Positions 1 to 7,223 are shown, counted from the first letter of the stretch. The stretch is 64,000 nt of DNA from Bradyrhizobium sp. in8p8 (GCF_000426845.1 NZ_AUGD01000022.1:22467-86466); one strand, 5' to 3'. Notes: a model not told the origin generated them from the letters alone. A program made the numbers and translations.

Positions 1-801
1 ATCGCTCCGTTTGCATTTCTCGGTCCGCAATACGACGACACGCTGAAGGAGGTCTACACCAGCGGGATCGCGGAAAGCCTGTTGGACGATCCCAGCATCA
101 TGCGCGTGCTGTTCGGGTCCGGCCTGTTCGGCAACACGCGGCTGCGCGAGTTGGTCGCAGCCTACGTCGGTCCGGAGATCATGGCGCAGGTCGCGCGCGA
201 GCACGCCAAGGGGCGCAAGCTCCTGGTGGTGACGACCGACCTGGACACCCAGCGCACCGCGATCTGGGATATGGGCAAGATCGCGACGGTCGGAAGCCCG
301 GAGGCGCTGAAGCTGTTCCGAGACGTGATGGCGGCCTCGGCCAGCATTCCCCTGGTGTTTCCGCCCATCATGATCGATGCCGAAGGACAAGGCCGCAAGT
401 TTCAGGAGATGCATGTCGACGGCGGCGTGACGGCGCCGGTGCTGACGTTGCCGGAAGCCCTGCTGTTCCAGAGCGGCCGCCTGCCCGGCAATGCGAGGAT
501 GGACATTTACATCCTTGTCAACAAGAAGATCGAACGCAACTTCGAACTCGTCGCCAACGGCACCATCGACGTTGCCTCGCGCAGCCTCTCGGCGATCACG
601 CAATCGCAGACGCGTTCGATCATCTTCTCGACCTACGATTTCGCCAAGCGCAACCGATTGGGCTTTCATCTCTCCTACATCGCGCGCGACTACCCCGCCC
701 CGCCCTCGGAGGGATTTGATACCGCCTATATGCGGGCGCTGTATCAATACGGATACGAGAGGGCTGCATCCGGCCAAGCCTGGACCTCGACGCTTCCTTG
801 A
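1..801 (+). CDS. Patatin-like phospholipase family protein, C-terminal part (5' end outside window)
   Basis: The frame is open from base 1, so the true start lies upstream and about 266 residues are visible. Motifs fit the C-terminal half of the patatin fold: the segment ASIPLVFPP, then HVDGGV, matching the family's D-G-G/A motif that carries the catalytic aspartate of the Ser-Asp dyad. The nucleophile motif GxSxG must lie before the window. Family members hydrolyse acyl esters of membrane lipids. The next gene on the same strand is a TetR regulator 131 bp away. Function is inferred from fold motifs only, and the substrate is unknown. Confidence 0.75.
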   Translation: MAPFAFLGPQYDDTLKEVYTSGIAESLLDDPSIMRVLFGSGLFGNTRLRELVAAYVGPEIMAQVAREHAKGRKLLVVTTDLDTQRTAIWDMGKIATVGSPEALKLFRDVMAASASIPLVFPPIMIDAEGQGRKFQEMHVDGGVTAPVLTLPEALLFQSGRLPGNARMDIYILVNKKIERNFELVANGTIDVASRSLSAITQSQTRSIIFSTYDFAKRNRLGFHLSYIARDYPAPPSEGFDTAYMRALYQYGYERAASGQAWTSTLP

Positions 802-846
802 TCCTTCGTGACGGAACGCGGTCCAACGGAGACCGTTGACGATGCG

Positions 847-866
847 GCCAATTCGGCCAAATTGGC
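847..866. promoter_or_regulatory. Inverted repeat upstream of TetR gene (possible operator)
   Basis: GCCAATT, six bases, then AATTGGC: perfect 7-bp arms. It lies 67 bp before the preferred ATG of the TetR-family gene. Autoregulation by the downstream regulator is a guess from position. The sequence differs from the palindrome found after that gene. Confidence 0.4.
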
Positions 867-932
867 GATGACGCACCCGCCCCTGCACGATATAGAGCGA
901 TTGACGAGAGCAATGCGCAGGAATCATTGGGC

Positions 933-1679
933 ATGGGATTGACTGCGACCAGGACGAAACCGGCAGCACCACGGCGCGAGATGCCGAAATCCCGCGGCGG
1001 CCGGCCGACGAAGTCAGCTGCGATCGAGCGAGACCAGCGGCTGATCGAGGTCGCCACCCGCCTGTTCCTGGATCGCGGCTTCGATGCAACTTCGCTTGAC
1101 GCCGTTGCGGAAGCCGCTCGGGTGAGCAAGCCCACGGTCTATTCGCGCTATGGCGACAAGCGCGGGCTGTTCGCGGCAGTATTGAGACGCGAGATCGCGC
1201 GCTGGCTCGCACCGCTCTCGGCCGCAGCAGAGACGCAGCTCAGCAGCGCCTCGGACATCTCGGTCGAGCAGCGGCTGGTCGAGATCGGCCGCGAGATGCT
1301 GACCTTCACCTGTGGTCCCGATGCCGTCGCCTTCAGCCGCATGATGACGGCGCAAGCCATAAACTTCCCCGATGTCGCCAAGCTCGGCAAGGAGGAAGGC
1401 TGGCTCAAGGCGGTCGCGACCACGGCGCGTTTCTTCGATCATCTGGTGGCTCAAGGTGCGCTCGACGTCGAAGATACCACCATCGCCGCGGAGGTATTTC
1501 TCGACGTCGTCGTCGGTCACACTCACCGCATGGCGACGTTCGGAACGGCGCTGGAGCTGAAGACAGCCGAAAAGCGCATGCGCGCGGCGATCAAGCTGTT
1601 CCTGGCCGGCGCGCTGGGACCTGCCGACCGGGTCCAGGACTCGACGCGGGTCCCAACGAGGCGCCGTTCCTCGCGCTGA
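933..1679 (+). CDS. TetR/AcrR family transcriptional regulator
   Basis: A 248-residue DNA-binding regulator. The N-terminal helix-turn-helix is clear (TRLFLDRGFDATSLDAVAEA, then ARVSKPTVYSRYGDKRGLF), preceded by a basic RGGRPTK stretch typical of AcrR-type proteins. The C-terminal domain resembles the TetR_C form found in multidrug or stress regulators, and its ligand cannot be predicted. ATG 933 is preferred over the in-frame TTG at 927; ATG 981 (MPKSRGG) is another possible start. Nearby targets could be the patatin gene upstream or the PepSY gene downstream, where a palindrome overlaps a promoter. Confidence 0.85.
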   Translation: MGLTATRTKPAAPRREMPKSRGGRPTKSAAIERDQRLIEVATRLFLDRGFDATSLDAVAEAARVSKPTVYSRYGDKRGLFAAVLRREIARWLAPLSAAAETQLSSASDISVEQRLVEIGREMLTFTCGPDAVAFSRMMTAQAINFPDVAKLGKEEGWLKAVATTARFFDHLVAQGALDVEDTTIAAEVFLDVVVGHTHRMATFGTALELKTAEKRMRAAIKLFLAGALGPADRVQDSTRVPTRRRSSR

Positions 1680-1711
1680 CGATCTCGTGAGCTCTTGAGG
1701 TTTCCATGGGG

Positions 1712-1729
1712 AACGGTCGCGCCACCGTT
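1712..1729. promoter_or_regulatory. Inverted repeat AACGGT-N6-ACCGTT
   Basis: Perfect 6-bp arms separated by six bases, starting 33 bp after the TetR stop. The right arm touches the -35 element of the promoter at 1728. It could be the TetR gene's weak terminator (no T-run follows) or a second operator. Confidence 0.35.
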
Positions 1730-1756
1730 GACCGAAATAAAACGATACGGTATTGT
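1728..1756 (+). promoter_or_regulatory. Putative sigma-70-type promoter of the PepSY gene
   Basis: TTGACC (1728-1733), 17-base spacer, TATTGT (1751-1756). The spacing is ideal and the -10 matches 4 of 6 consensus positions. It lies about 170 bp before ATG 1930, implying a long 5' UTR or a further start. Confidence 0.4.
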
Positions 1757-1758
1757 TT
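1740..1758. promoter_or_regulatory. TetR-type operator-like palindrome over the -10 region
   Basis: AAACGATAC-G-GTATTGTTT: two 9-bp arms around one central base, 8 of 9 positions symmetric. The ATAC/GTAT core with AAAC/GTTT edges looks like operators bound by AcrR/TetR repressors. It covers the spacer and -10 of the candidate promoter, so binding would block transcription of the downstream gene. Assignment to the TetR gene at 933-1679 is by proximity. Confidence 0.5.
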
Positions 1759-1929
1759 AGTTACAAGTTGGTGCGGATCGCTTTTTCACAGCCCCAAAGA
1801 GGTCCGTATCGCTTTCGGTCGCCACGGCAGGTAAGGCCCGCCGCGGCGCTCCGCGGCCGGCCTTTGCCCGAGGCCGGCCGCGAATTCTTTACGATCATCC
1901 GGCACACTCGCTGGCCGAGGGTTTCGAGT

Positions 1930-2529
1930 ATGACGACAGCACACCCCTGGACGCTTTCCGCCACCGCCCTCGCAGCGCTGCTCGTCGCAGCGCCGGCGCA
2001 GGCGATCGTCTCCGCCGGAGGCACCCCAATCGCCCTGCACGGCGAGACGGTTGGCAACGCGGATGCCGACCGTCTGGCCATCAGCCGCGAGATCGAGCGC
2101 TTCCGCAGTGTACCGATCTCGATCAGCCAGGCCATGGCGATTGCCGAAGGCCGGCACGCCGGCGCCACGACAGCGGATGTGAGTTTCGACGGTGCCGCCG
2201 GCGTGCCGGTGTATCGGGTGAAGACCGTGCACAACGACCGCATCTGGCGCCACACCATCAGTGCGTCGACCGGCGAGCTGGTCGGCGGGGAAGCCGCCCT
2301 CCCCCTCACGGAGCTCGACCGCGAGGACCGTAGCAACCTCGCAGCGCTGGGCGCGATCAGGCACCGCCTCGCCGATGCCGTCCGTGTCGCCGAGCGCGCG
2401 GCCTCCGGCAAGGCGATCAGCGGTGGGCTGGTGCGCGAGCGCGGCCGGCTCAGTTTTGCGATCGTCGTGATCAGCGGCGACGACCTCAAGGAGGTCATTC
2501 TGGAGCCGCCTGGCGCACGGGCCAGATAG
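1930..2529 (+). CDS. Secreted PepSY domain-containing protein
   Basis: 199 residues from ATG 1930, chosen because it begins a clean signal peptide (Ala/Leu-rich core ending APAQA). The mature part has one PepSY domain: SISQAMAIAEGRHAG, then a strand with PVYRVKTV and SASTGELVG, the family's usual ending. PepSY proteins act outside the cytoplasm, often inhibiting proteases or binding ligands in the envelope; no partner is evident here. A Lys/Arg-rich C-terminal third has no recognised domain. The long upstream open frame to 1753 lacks a plausible start and was not used. Confidence 0.75.
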   Translation: MTTAHPWTLSATALAALLVAAPAQAIVSAGGTPIALHGETVGNADADRLAISREIERFRSVPISISQAMAIAEGRHAGATTADVSFDGAAGVPVYRVKTVHNDRIWRHTISASTGELVGGEAALPLTELDREDRSNLAALGAIRHRLADAVRVAERAASGKAISGGLVRERGRLSFAIVVISGDDLKEVILEPPGARAR

Positions 2530-2572
2530 CAGCGGCTGTCCGCCCGGGGACATCGATGGGGCCGAATGGCCA

Positions 2573-2601
2573 TTGACGCCCGCAAGACTCTCCCGCATAA
2601 G
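2573..2601 (+). promoter_or_regulatory. Putative promoter of the asd leader transcript
   Basis: TTGACG (2573-2578), exactly 17 bases, CATAAG (2596-2601). A start point about 7 bases downstream would fall within a few bases of the leader ATG at 2610, giving a leaderless or near-leaderless message, as known for rhizobial trpL. Confidence 0.5.
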
Positions 2602-2609
2602 TCTGCGCC

Positions 2610-2681
2610 ATGTTCACGACTACCAAACGCACGACCAAAACCACCACGGCCTCAGGGGCCCGGGGAGGCGTGCGCGCGTAG
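2610..2681 (+). CDS. Threonine-rich leader peptide of asd (putative attenuator peptide)
   Basis: A 23-residue ORF beginning MFTTTKRTTKTTTASG and ending in TAG. Eight of residues 3-13 are threonine, using ACG, ACT and ACC. It is followed by a strong intrinsic terminator (2711-2742) and then the gene for aspartate-semialdehyde dehydrogenase, which feeds threonine, methionine and lysine synthesis. This is the layout of ribosome-mediated attenuation: stalling at Thr codons when charged tRNA-Thr is scarce would favour an antiterminator. No Shine-Dalgarno is seen, consistent with near-leaderless translation. Function is inferred from layout. Confidence 0.65.
   Translation: MFTTTKRTTKTTTASGARGGVRA
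2649..2669 (+). promoter_or_regulatory. Leader hairpin (pause/protector arm of attenuator)
   Basis: GCCTC (2649-2653) can pair with GAGGC (2665-2669), starting directly after the last leader Thr codon. Its G-rich loop and right arm hold CGGGG (2661-2665) and GGGGC (2655-2659). Both can instead pair with the left arm of the terminator (CCCCG 2714-2718 or GCCCC 2713-2717), giving mutually exclusive structures. Confidence 0.45.
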
Positions 2682-2710
2682 TCGTCGACTAGAACGCATC
2701 AGCTCTGCCG

Positions 2711-2742
2711 AAGCCCCGCCCTCGATGGTCCGGGGCTTTTTT
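2711..2742 (+). terminator. Intrinsic terminator between leader ORF and asd (attenuator)
   Basis: AAGCCCCG (2711-2718) pairs perfectly with CGGGGCTT (2731-2738) and runs into a six-T tract (2737-2742). It sits 29 bp after the leader stop and about 30 bp before asd, so it would stop transcription of asd unless disrupted. Confidence 0.8.
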
Positions 2743-2774
2743 GTTGTCTTGATTTCAAAGCAATGGAGGACAAA

Positions 2775-3800
2775 GTGAGTAACGATCCCGTCGTCGCGAT
2801 TGTCGGCGTCACTGGTGCAGTGGGCGCCGAATTCATCGCCACCATGGACAAGCGCGGCTTCCGCGTCGGCAAGCTCAAGGCGCTCGCCAGCGCACGCTCC
2901 ACCGGCAAGGCGGTATCGTTCCGCGGGCAGGAGATCGTCATCGAGGAATTGACCGAGCGCTCGTTCGAGGGCGTCGACGTCGCCCTGTTCTCGGCCGGCG
3001 GCAGCATCTCCAGGAAGTTCGCGCCCGTAGCGGTCAAGGCTGGCGCCGTCGTCGTCGATAACTCCTCCGCATTCCGCATGGATCCGAACGTGCCGCTGGT
3101 GATCCCCGAGATCAACGCGCGCCGCATCCGCGACCACAAGGGCATCATCGCCAACCCGAACTGCGCCGCGATCACCGCACTGGTGCCGCTGTGGCCGATC
3201 CACCAGAAGAACCGCATCAAGCGCGTGATCATCTCGACCTACCAGGCCGCGAGCGGCGCCGGGGCCGCCGCGATGGACGAGCTGGTCGAATCCACCCGGG
3301 CCAATCTCAACGGGCAGGTCTATACGCCCAAGGTGATGCCGCACCCCTACGCCTTCAACCTCTTCAGCCACAACACGGCCGTCGATCCCGAGACCGGCTA
3401 CAACGACGAAGAGACCAAGGTCATCAAGGAAACCCGCAAGATCTTCGAGGACGACAAGATCGCGATCGGCGTCACCTGCGTGCGCGTGCCCGTACTGCGC
3501 GCCCATTGCGAAGCCATCACCTTCGAATGCGAGAAGCCGATCAGCGAGGACCAGGTCCGCACCATGATGGCCCGGGCGCCCGGCGTGAAGGTGGTCGACG
3601 ACCGCGCCAAGAACTACTTCCCGATGCCGATCGACGCCTCGGGCCAAGACGACGTCCTGGTCGGCCGCATCCGCAAGGATCTCAGCGATCCCTCGGGGCA
3701 CTCGATTTCGATGTTCGTGGCGGCGGACCAGCTGCTCAAGGGCGCGGCGCTGAACGCGGTGCAGATCGCGGAGCTGCTGCCGCAGCGGGTGATGGCATAA
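2775..3800 (+). CDS. asd: Aspartate-semialdehyde dehydrogenase
   Basis: Reduces beta-aspartyl phosphate to aspartate semialdehyde, the branch point to lysine/diaminopimelate, threonine, isoleucine and methionine; cytoplasmic. The N-terminal Rossmann motif is IVGVTGAVG, and the catalytic cysteine lies in NPNCAA with the following substrate-binding region. Length (341 residues from GTG 2775) fits the family. GTG 2775 is preferred because GGAGG (2765-2769) sits five bases before it; the in-frame ATG 2763 overlaps that ribosome site and would add four residues. Upstream is a threonine-rich leader ORF with a terminator, so expression is probably controlled by threonine supply. Confidence 0.93.
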   Translation: MSNDPVVAIVGVTGAVGAEFIATMDKRGFRVGKLKALASARSTGKAVSFRGQEIVIEELTERSFEGVDVALFSAGGSISRKFAPVAVKAGAVVVDNSSAFRMDPNVPLVIPEINARRIRDHKGIIANPNCAAITALVPLWPIHQKNRIKRVIISTYQAASGAGAAAMDELVESTRANLNGQVYTPKVMPHPYAFNLFSHNTAVDPETGYNDEETKVIKETRKIFEDDKIAIGVTCVRVPVLRAHCEAITFECEKPISEDQVRTMMARAPGVKVVDDRAKNYFPMPIDASGQDDVLVGRIRKDLSDPSGHSISMFVAADQLLKGAALNAVQIAELLPQRVMA

Positions 3801-3885
3801 CGGAAGGCGGGTGGGTGAATGGCCGCGGCTACGCGAAGCGTAGTCCGCTGGCGCACCACCTCTTCTGCTTCCGCGAAGACTGACA

Positions 3886-3918
3886 GGGGTGGGTTACGCC
3901 CTACGGCCAACCCCACCC
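3886..3918. terminator. Imperfect hairpin between convergent asd and queA
   Basis: GGGGTGGGTT...GCC and GGC...AACCCCACCC pair imperfectly around CTAC. It lies between the two convergent stop codons and touches the last base of queA. It may act as a two-way terminator, and the GGGTGGGTT unit also resembles common Bradyrhizobium intergenic repeats. No clear T-run. Confidence 0.4.
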
Positions 3919-4991
3919 TACGGCGCTGCCCGAAACAACAAGCACGCATCCCCATACGAATAAAACCGATACCCGGTCGTGATGGCGTGCGCATACGCGC
4001 CCTTCATCGTCGCCAGCCCTGAGAATGCCGACACCAGCATGAACAGCGTCGACTTCGGCAGATGGAAATTCGTCATGAGGACGTCGACCGCACGGAAGCG
4101 ATAGCCGGGGGTGATGAAGATCGAGGTCTCCGCCGCGAATGGCTGGATCGTTCCGTCCTCGCGCGCTGCGCTCTCGAGCAGCCGCAATGACGTGGTGCCG
4201 ACGGCGATGATGCGGTTGCCATTCTTTTTCGCGGCGTTGAGCCGCTCCGCCGTTTCGGCCGAGATCGTGCCCCACTCGGCGTGCATCTTATGCCCTTCGG
4301 TGTCGTCCACCTTGACCGGCAGGAACGTCCCTGCCCCGACATGCAGCGTGACGCGATTGATGCCGACGCCGCGCGCGCACAACGCCTCCTCCAATGCCGG
4401 CGTGAAATGCAGCCCCGCGGTCGGCGCGGCCACCGCGCCTTCGTTGGCCGCGAACATGGTCTGGTAGTCGGCGAGATCCTGATCGTCGGGTGTGCGCTTG
4501 GAGGCGATGTAGGGCGGCAGCGGCGGGCTGCCGAGATCGGCGACGGCTTGATCCAGCGCCGGCCCGTGGAACGAGAAGGACAGCGTCACCTCGCCTTCGC
4601 TGCCCTTGGCTTCAACCTCGGCGTCGAGATGGCCCAGCAGGCAGACCTTGCCCTCGTTGCCGAAGCGGATGCGATCGCCGGCTGTGAGCTTCTTCGCCGG
4701 CTTGACCAGGGCCTGCCAGCGCGAGCCGTCGAGGCGCTTGATCAGCGTCGCCTCGATCTTGGGCTCGGTCTCGCGGCCGATACGGCGGCCCTTGAGCTGC
4801 GCCGCGATCACCTTGGTGTCGTTGACGACGAGCTGGTCGCCCGGCTTCAGCCATTGCGGCAGGTCGGCGATCGCCTGGTCGTGCAACGCGCCGTTCTCCA
4901 CGACCAGCATCCGTGCGGAATCGCGCGGGCTCGCCGGGCGCAACGCGATGCGCTCGGCGGGCAGATCGAAATCGAAGAGATCGGTGCGCAT
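3918..4991 (-). CDS. queA: S-adenosylmethionine:tRNA ribosyltransferase-isomerase
   Basis: Transfers and isomerises the ribosyl part of SAM onto 7-aminomethyl-7-deazaguanine in tRNA, making epoxyqueuosine at the wobble position of GUN tRNAs. At 357 residues it has the usual family length. Characteristic stretches include the start LFDFDLPAERIALRP, the middle NEGAVAAPTAGLHFT, and the later VGAGTFLPVKV and GTTSLRLLES. The gene ends against asd (convergent) and is preceded at its 5' side by a palindromic repeat and ppiB, all minus strand. Linkage to peptidyl-prolyl isomerases is seen in other alphaproteobacteria. Confidence 0.95.
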   Translation of the reverse strand: MRTDLFDFDLPAERIALRPASPRDSARMLVVENGALHDQAIADLPQWLKPGDQLVVNDTKVIAAQLKGRRIGRETEPKIEATLIKRLDGSRWQALVKPAKKLTAGDRIRFGNEGKVCLLGHLDAEVEAKGSEGEVTLSFSFHGPALDQAVADLGSPPLPPYIASKRTPDDQDLADYQTMFAANEGAVAAPTAGLHFTPALEEALCARGVGINRVTLHVGAGTFLPVKVDDTEGHKMHAEWGTISAETAERLNAAKKNGNRIIAVGTTSLRLLESAAREDGTIQPFAAETSIFITPGYRFRAVDVLMTNFHLPKSTLFMLVSAFSGLATMKGAYAHAITTGYRFYSYGDACLLFRAAP

Positions 4992-5067
4992 GTCTCAATA
5001 CCACAGTCATCCGGACCGCCGGCGCCCCAGGCGCGGCGATCCGGCAATCCCGAGATTGTGGCGCGAG

Positions 5068-5101
5068 ATTCCGGGTTCGATGCTGCGCATCGCCCCGGAA
5101 T
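5068..5101. repeat. Palindromic intergenic repeat (Bradyrhizobium type)
   Basis: ATTCCGGG...CCCGGAAT with inner CGATGC/GCATCG arms makes a near-perfect 34-base hairpin between ppiB and queA. The pattern resembles a dispersed palindrome abundant in Bradyrhizobium intergenic DNA (recognised from memory, not searched). Confidence 0.65.
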
Positions 5102-5110
5102 GACGGATGA

Positions 5111-5575
5111 CTATTCCTTGTCCGCGGCCATCCGCGCCTTGACGATCTTGTCCGGATTCATCACCGGCTCGCCGCGCTTGATCTTGTCGACGTTCTCCAT
5201 GCCCTCGGTGACCTTGCCCCAGACCGTGTACTGGTTGTCGAGGAAGCGGGCGTCGTCGAAGCAGATGAAGAACTGGCTGTCGGCGGAATCCGGGTTTGCA
5301 GCGCGGGCCATCGAGGCGGTACCGCGCACATGCGGCTCCTTGTTGAACTCAGCCTTGAGCTTCTTGCCGGAGCCGCCGGTGCCGGTACCGTGCGGACAGC
5401 CCGTCTGCGCCATGAAGCCCTCGATCACGCGATGGAAGACGATGCCGTCGTAAAAGCCCTCGCGGACCAGCTCCTTGATGCGCGCGACATGGCCGGGGGC
5501 CAGATCAGGCCGCATCTCGATCGTGACGGGGCCCTGCGTGGTCTCGAGGATCAGGGTGTTTTCGGTGACGCTCAT
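5111..5575 (-). CDS. ppiB: Cytoplasmic cyclophilin-type peptidyl-prolyl cis-trans isomerase
   Basis: A 154-residue cyclophilin without a signal peptide, so cytoplasmic. Family signatures are visible: the region YDGIVFHRVIEGFMAQTGCP contains the catalytic Arg and Phe positions, followed by ARAANPDSADSQFFICF and YTVWGKV. It catalyses proline isomerisation during folding. Its ATG overlaps the stop of the upstream TonB-C-like gene by four bases (ATGA, 5572-5575), suggesting coupled translation. A second, exported cyclophilin lies just upstream. Confidence 0.92.
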   Translation of the reverse strand: MSVTENTLILETTQGPVTIEMRPDLAPGHVARIKELVREGFYDGIVFHRVIEGFMAQTGCPHGTGTGGSGKKLKAEFNKEPHVRGTASMARAANPDSADSQFFICFDDARFLDNQYTVWGKVTEGMENVDKIKRGEPVMNPDKIVKARMAADKE

Positions 5576-5997
5576 GCTCGTCTCTCTTGCGTTTGGGGTG
5601 AAGTCTTGTCGGGCGACGTCTTGCGGCTGCGGAACTGGATGGCGAATGGACGCCCCGCTGCGGCGCCGGCCATTGCATCGGTAAATGGCACCGGCGTGCA
5701 GCGTTGCAACGCCTCCATCACCGCGATCCGGTATTGCAGCCGGTCATTGTCGGAAGCCTCCGCAGATTCATAGGTAATCCTCGGATGGCCCAGAATGTTT
5801 CCGGAGCGGTTAAAGCTCACGACGACGGTGATGTCGAGTGGGCGCGCCCTGGCGGGCGACGGCGGTCTCCAGCAGGTGCGCAGATGCCGGAAGATGTCCT
5901 GGATGGTGTTGACCTGCGCGTCCCCGGCGGCCGGACGGGGGATGCCAAGCAGCAGCATCGCGGCAACCAGCATGAGCCTGCCGCGGCGGCGCGCCAC
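5572..5997 (-). CDS. Small exported protein resembling a TonB/TolA C-terminal domain
   Basis: 141 residues with an N-terminal signal peptide (hydrophobic LMLVAAMLLLGI, cleavage near AAGDA). The mature portion has a TonB-C-like pattern: ITVVVSFNRSGNILGHPRITYES, followed by a helix with ALQRCTPVPF, as seen in small alphaproteobacterial proteins related to TolA/TonB C-termini. No transmembrane anchor beyond the signal is seen, so it is not a complete TonB. It lies between two cyclophilin genes and overlaps the downstream one by four bases, suggesting an envelope-folding or transport role. Function is unproven. Confidence 0.6.
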   Translation of the reverse strand: MARRRGRLMLVAAMLLLGIPRPAAGDAQVNTIQDIFRHLRTCWRPPSPARARPLDITVVVSFNRSGNILGHPRITYESAEASDNDRLQYRIAVMEALQRCTPVPFTDAMAGAAAGRPFAIQFRSRKTSPDKTSPQTQERRA

Positions 5998-6006
5998 GGC
6001 CTGCGC

Positions 6007-6570
6007 CTACTTGATGTCGGATGCGACCTGCACCTTCACCATCTTGTCTGGATCGGTGACGCTGCCGCCGGGTGAGCCGGGAGGTGCCTTCTTCAGCTTG
6101 TCAACGACGTCCATGCCCTGCACGACCTCACCGATGACCGTGTACTGGCCATCGAGGCTGCCGCCGTCGGCGAACATGATGAAGAACTGCGAATTGGCGC
6201 TGTCGACGCTATCCCCGCGCCGCGCCATTCCGACGATGCCGCGGGCGAAATGAACCTTGGAGAATTCCTGCTTCAGGTTCGGGTATTTCGAGCCGCCGGT
6301 GCCGTTGCCGTTCTGACCATCACCCGTCTGCGCCATGAAGCCGTCCATGACGCGGTGAAACGGAACGTTGTTGTAGAAGCCCTCGCGCGCGAGCTGCTTG
6401 ATGCGTTCGGCGTGCTGAGGGGCGATGTCGGTCCTGAGCTTGATGACGATGCGGCCCTTGGTGCTGTCGATGACGATGGCATTGGCCTTGTCGAGACTTG
6501 CCGGCAATTGCTGCGCCACCGCCGGCACCGCGAATACAAGCGCGGCAAGGACTGCGAGAATTCGGATCAT
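6007..6570 (-). CDS. Periplasmic cyclophilin-type peptidyl-prolyl isomerase
   Basis: 187 residues with a signal peptide (ILAVLAALVFAVPAVAQ), so exported. The cyclophilin core has NNVPFHRVMDGFMAQTGDGQ with the catalytic Arg/Phe region, then SVDSANSQFFIMF and YTVIGEV. Compared with the cytoplasmic paralogue at 5111-5575 it has an extra Gly-rich segment NGNGTGGSKYPN. Nine bases separate it from the downstream TonB-C-like gene, so the three are probably one operon assisting protein folding in two compartments. Confidence 0.9.
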   Translation of the reverse strand: MIRILAVLAALVFAVPAVAQQLPASLDKANAIVIDSTKGRIVIKLRTDIAPQHAERIKQLAREGFYNNVPFHRVMDGFMAQTGDGQNGNGTGGSKYPNLKQEFSKVHFARGIVGMARRGDSVDSANSQFFIMFADGGSLDGQYTVIGEVVQGMDVVDKLKKAPPGSPGGSVTDPDKMVKVQVASDIK

Positions 6571-6608
6571 GATAACTCCGGATCAGAGACAACAGGAATA
6601 GCGCCACA

Positions 6609-7103
6609 TCAGGCGAATTTGGCCTTGAGCTGTGCAGCAACCAGCGGCGGGACGAAGGCCGAGACGTCTCCGCCCATACCAGCGATCTGGCGCACCAAAG
6701 TGGCGGTGATCGGGCGAACCGCGGGAGAAGCGGGCAGGAAGACAGTGTGCACCTCGGGCGCCATCGCCTCGTTCATGCCGGCGAGCTGCATCTCGTAATC
6801 CAGGTCGGTGCCGTCGCGCAGGCCACGGATCATGATGGTTGCGCCATGCTTGCGCGCCGCGGTGACCGACAGATCGTCAAATGTGACGGCTTCGAGCACG
6901 CAGCCGGCCTGGGCCGCCACTGGCCCACAGACGTCATGAAGCATCTTCAGCCGCTCCTCGGTCGAGAACAGCGGCTTCTTGCCGGGGTGGACCCCGATCG
7001 CGACAACGAGCTTGTCGCACAGCGGCACACTGTGACGGACCACGTCCAGATGGCCGTTGGTGATGGGGTCGAAGGAACCTGGGTAAAAGGCGATGCGCGA
7101 CAT
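6609..7103 (-). CDS. coaD: Phosphopantetheine adenylyltransferase
   Basis: Transfers AMP from ATP to 4'-phosphopantetheine, the penultimate step of coenzyme A synthesis. The 164-residue length is typical. Nucleotidyltransferase motifs are present: FYPGSFDPITNGHLD (T/HxGH signature) and near the end RPITATLVRQIA, the usual ISST-like segment. ATG 7103 gives the standard family start MSRIAFYPGSFD; the open frame extends 40 residues further upstream without support. It precedes the cyclophilin genes on the same strand with a 38-bp gap. Confidence 0.95.
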   Translation of the reverse strand: MSRIAFYPGSFDPITNGHLDVVRHSVPLCDKLVVAIGVHPGKKPLFSTEERLKMLHDVCGPVAAQAGCVLEAVTFDDLSVTAARKHGATIMIRGLRDGTDLDYEMQLAGMNEAMAPEVHTVFLPASPAVRPITATLVRQIAGMGGDVSAFVPPLVAAQLKAKFA

Positions 7104-7192
7104 GGCATCCGTCCTACCGCGCCCGGGCCGCCCCGGCAAGCCGGCCGGGTTCCCTGTCGGATAGTCGGCAAACCCTGGTCGGATCGGCCGGA

Positions 7193-7223
7193 TTGTTTCG
7201 TCCTCGGGGTAGCCACGAAACAA
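7193..7223. promoter_or_regulatory. Perfect 9-bp inverted repeat between coaD and a small secreted gene
   Basis: TTGTTTCGT (7193-7201) and ACGAAACAA (7215-7223) with a 13-base centre. It lies between divergent genes, and another ACGAAAC follows nearby. It could be an operator or an RNA hairpin; the binding factor is unknown. Confidence 0.4.

Noticed and set aside
4281..5453. 390-residue plus-strand open frame opposite queA and ppiB
   Set aside because: Covers two minus-strand genes plus an intergenic palindrome, so it cannot be one real protein.
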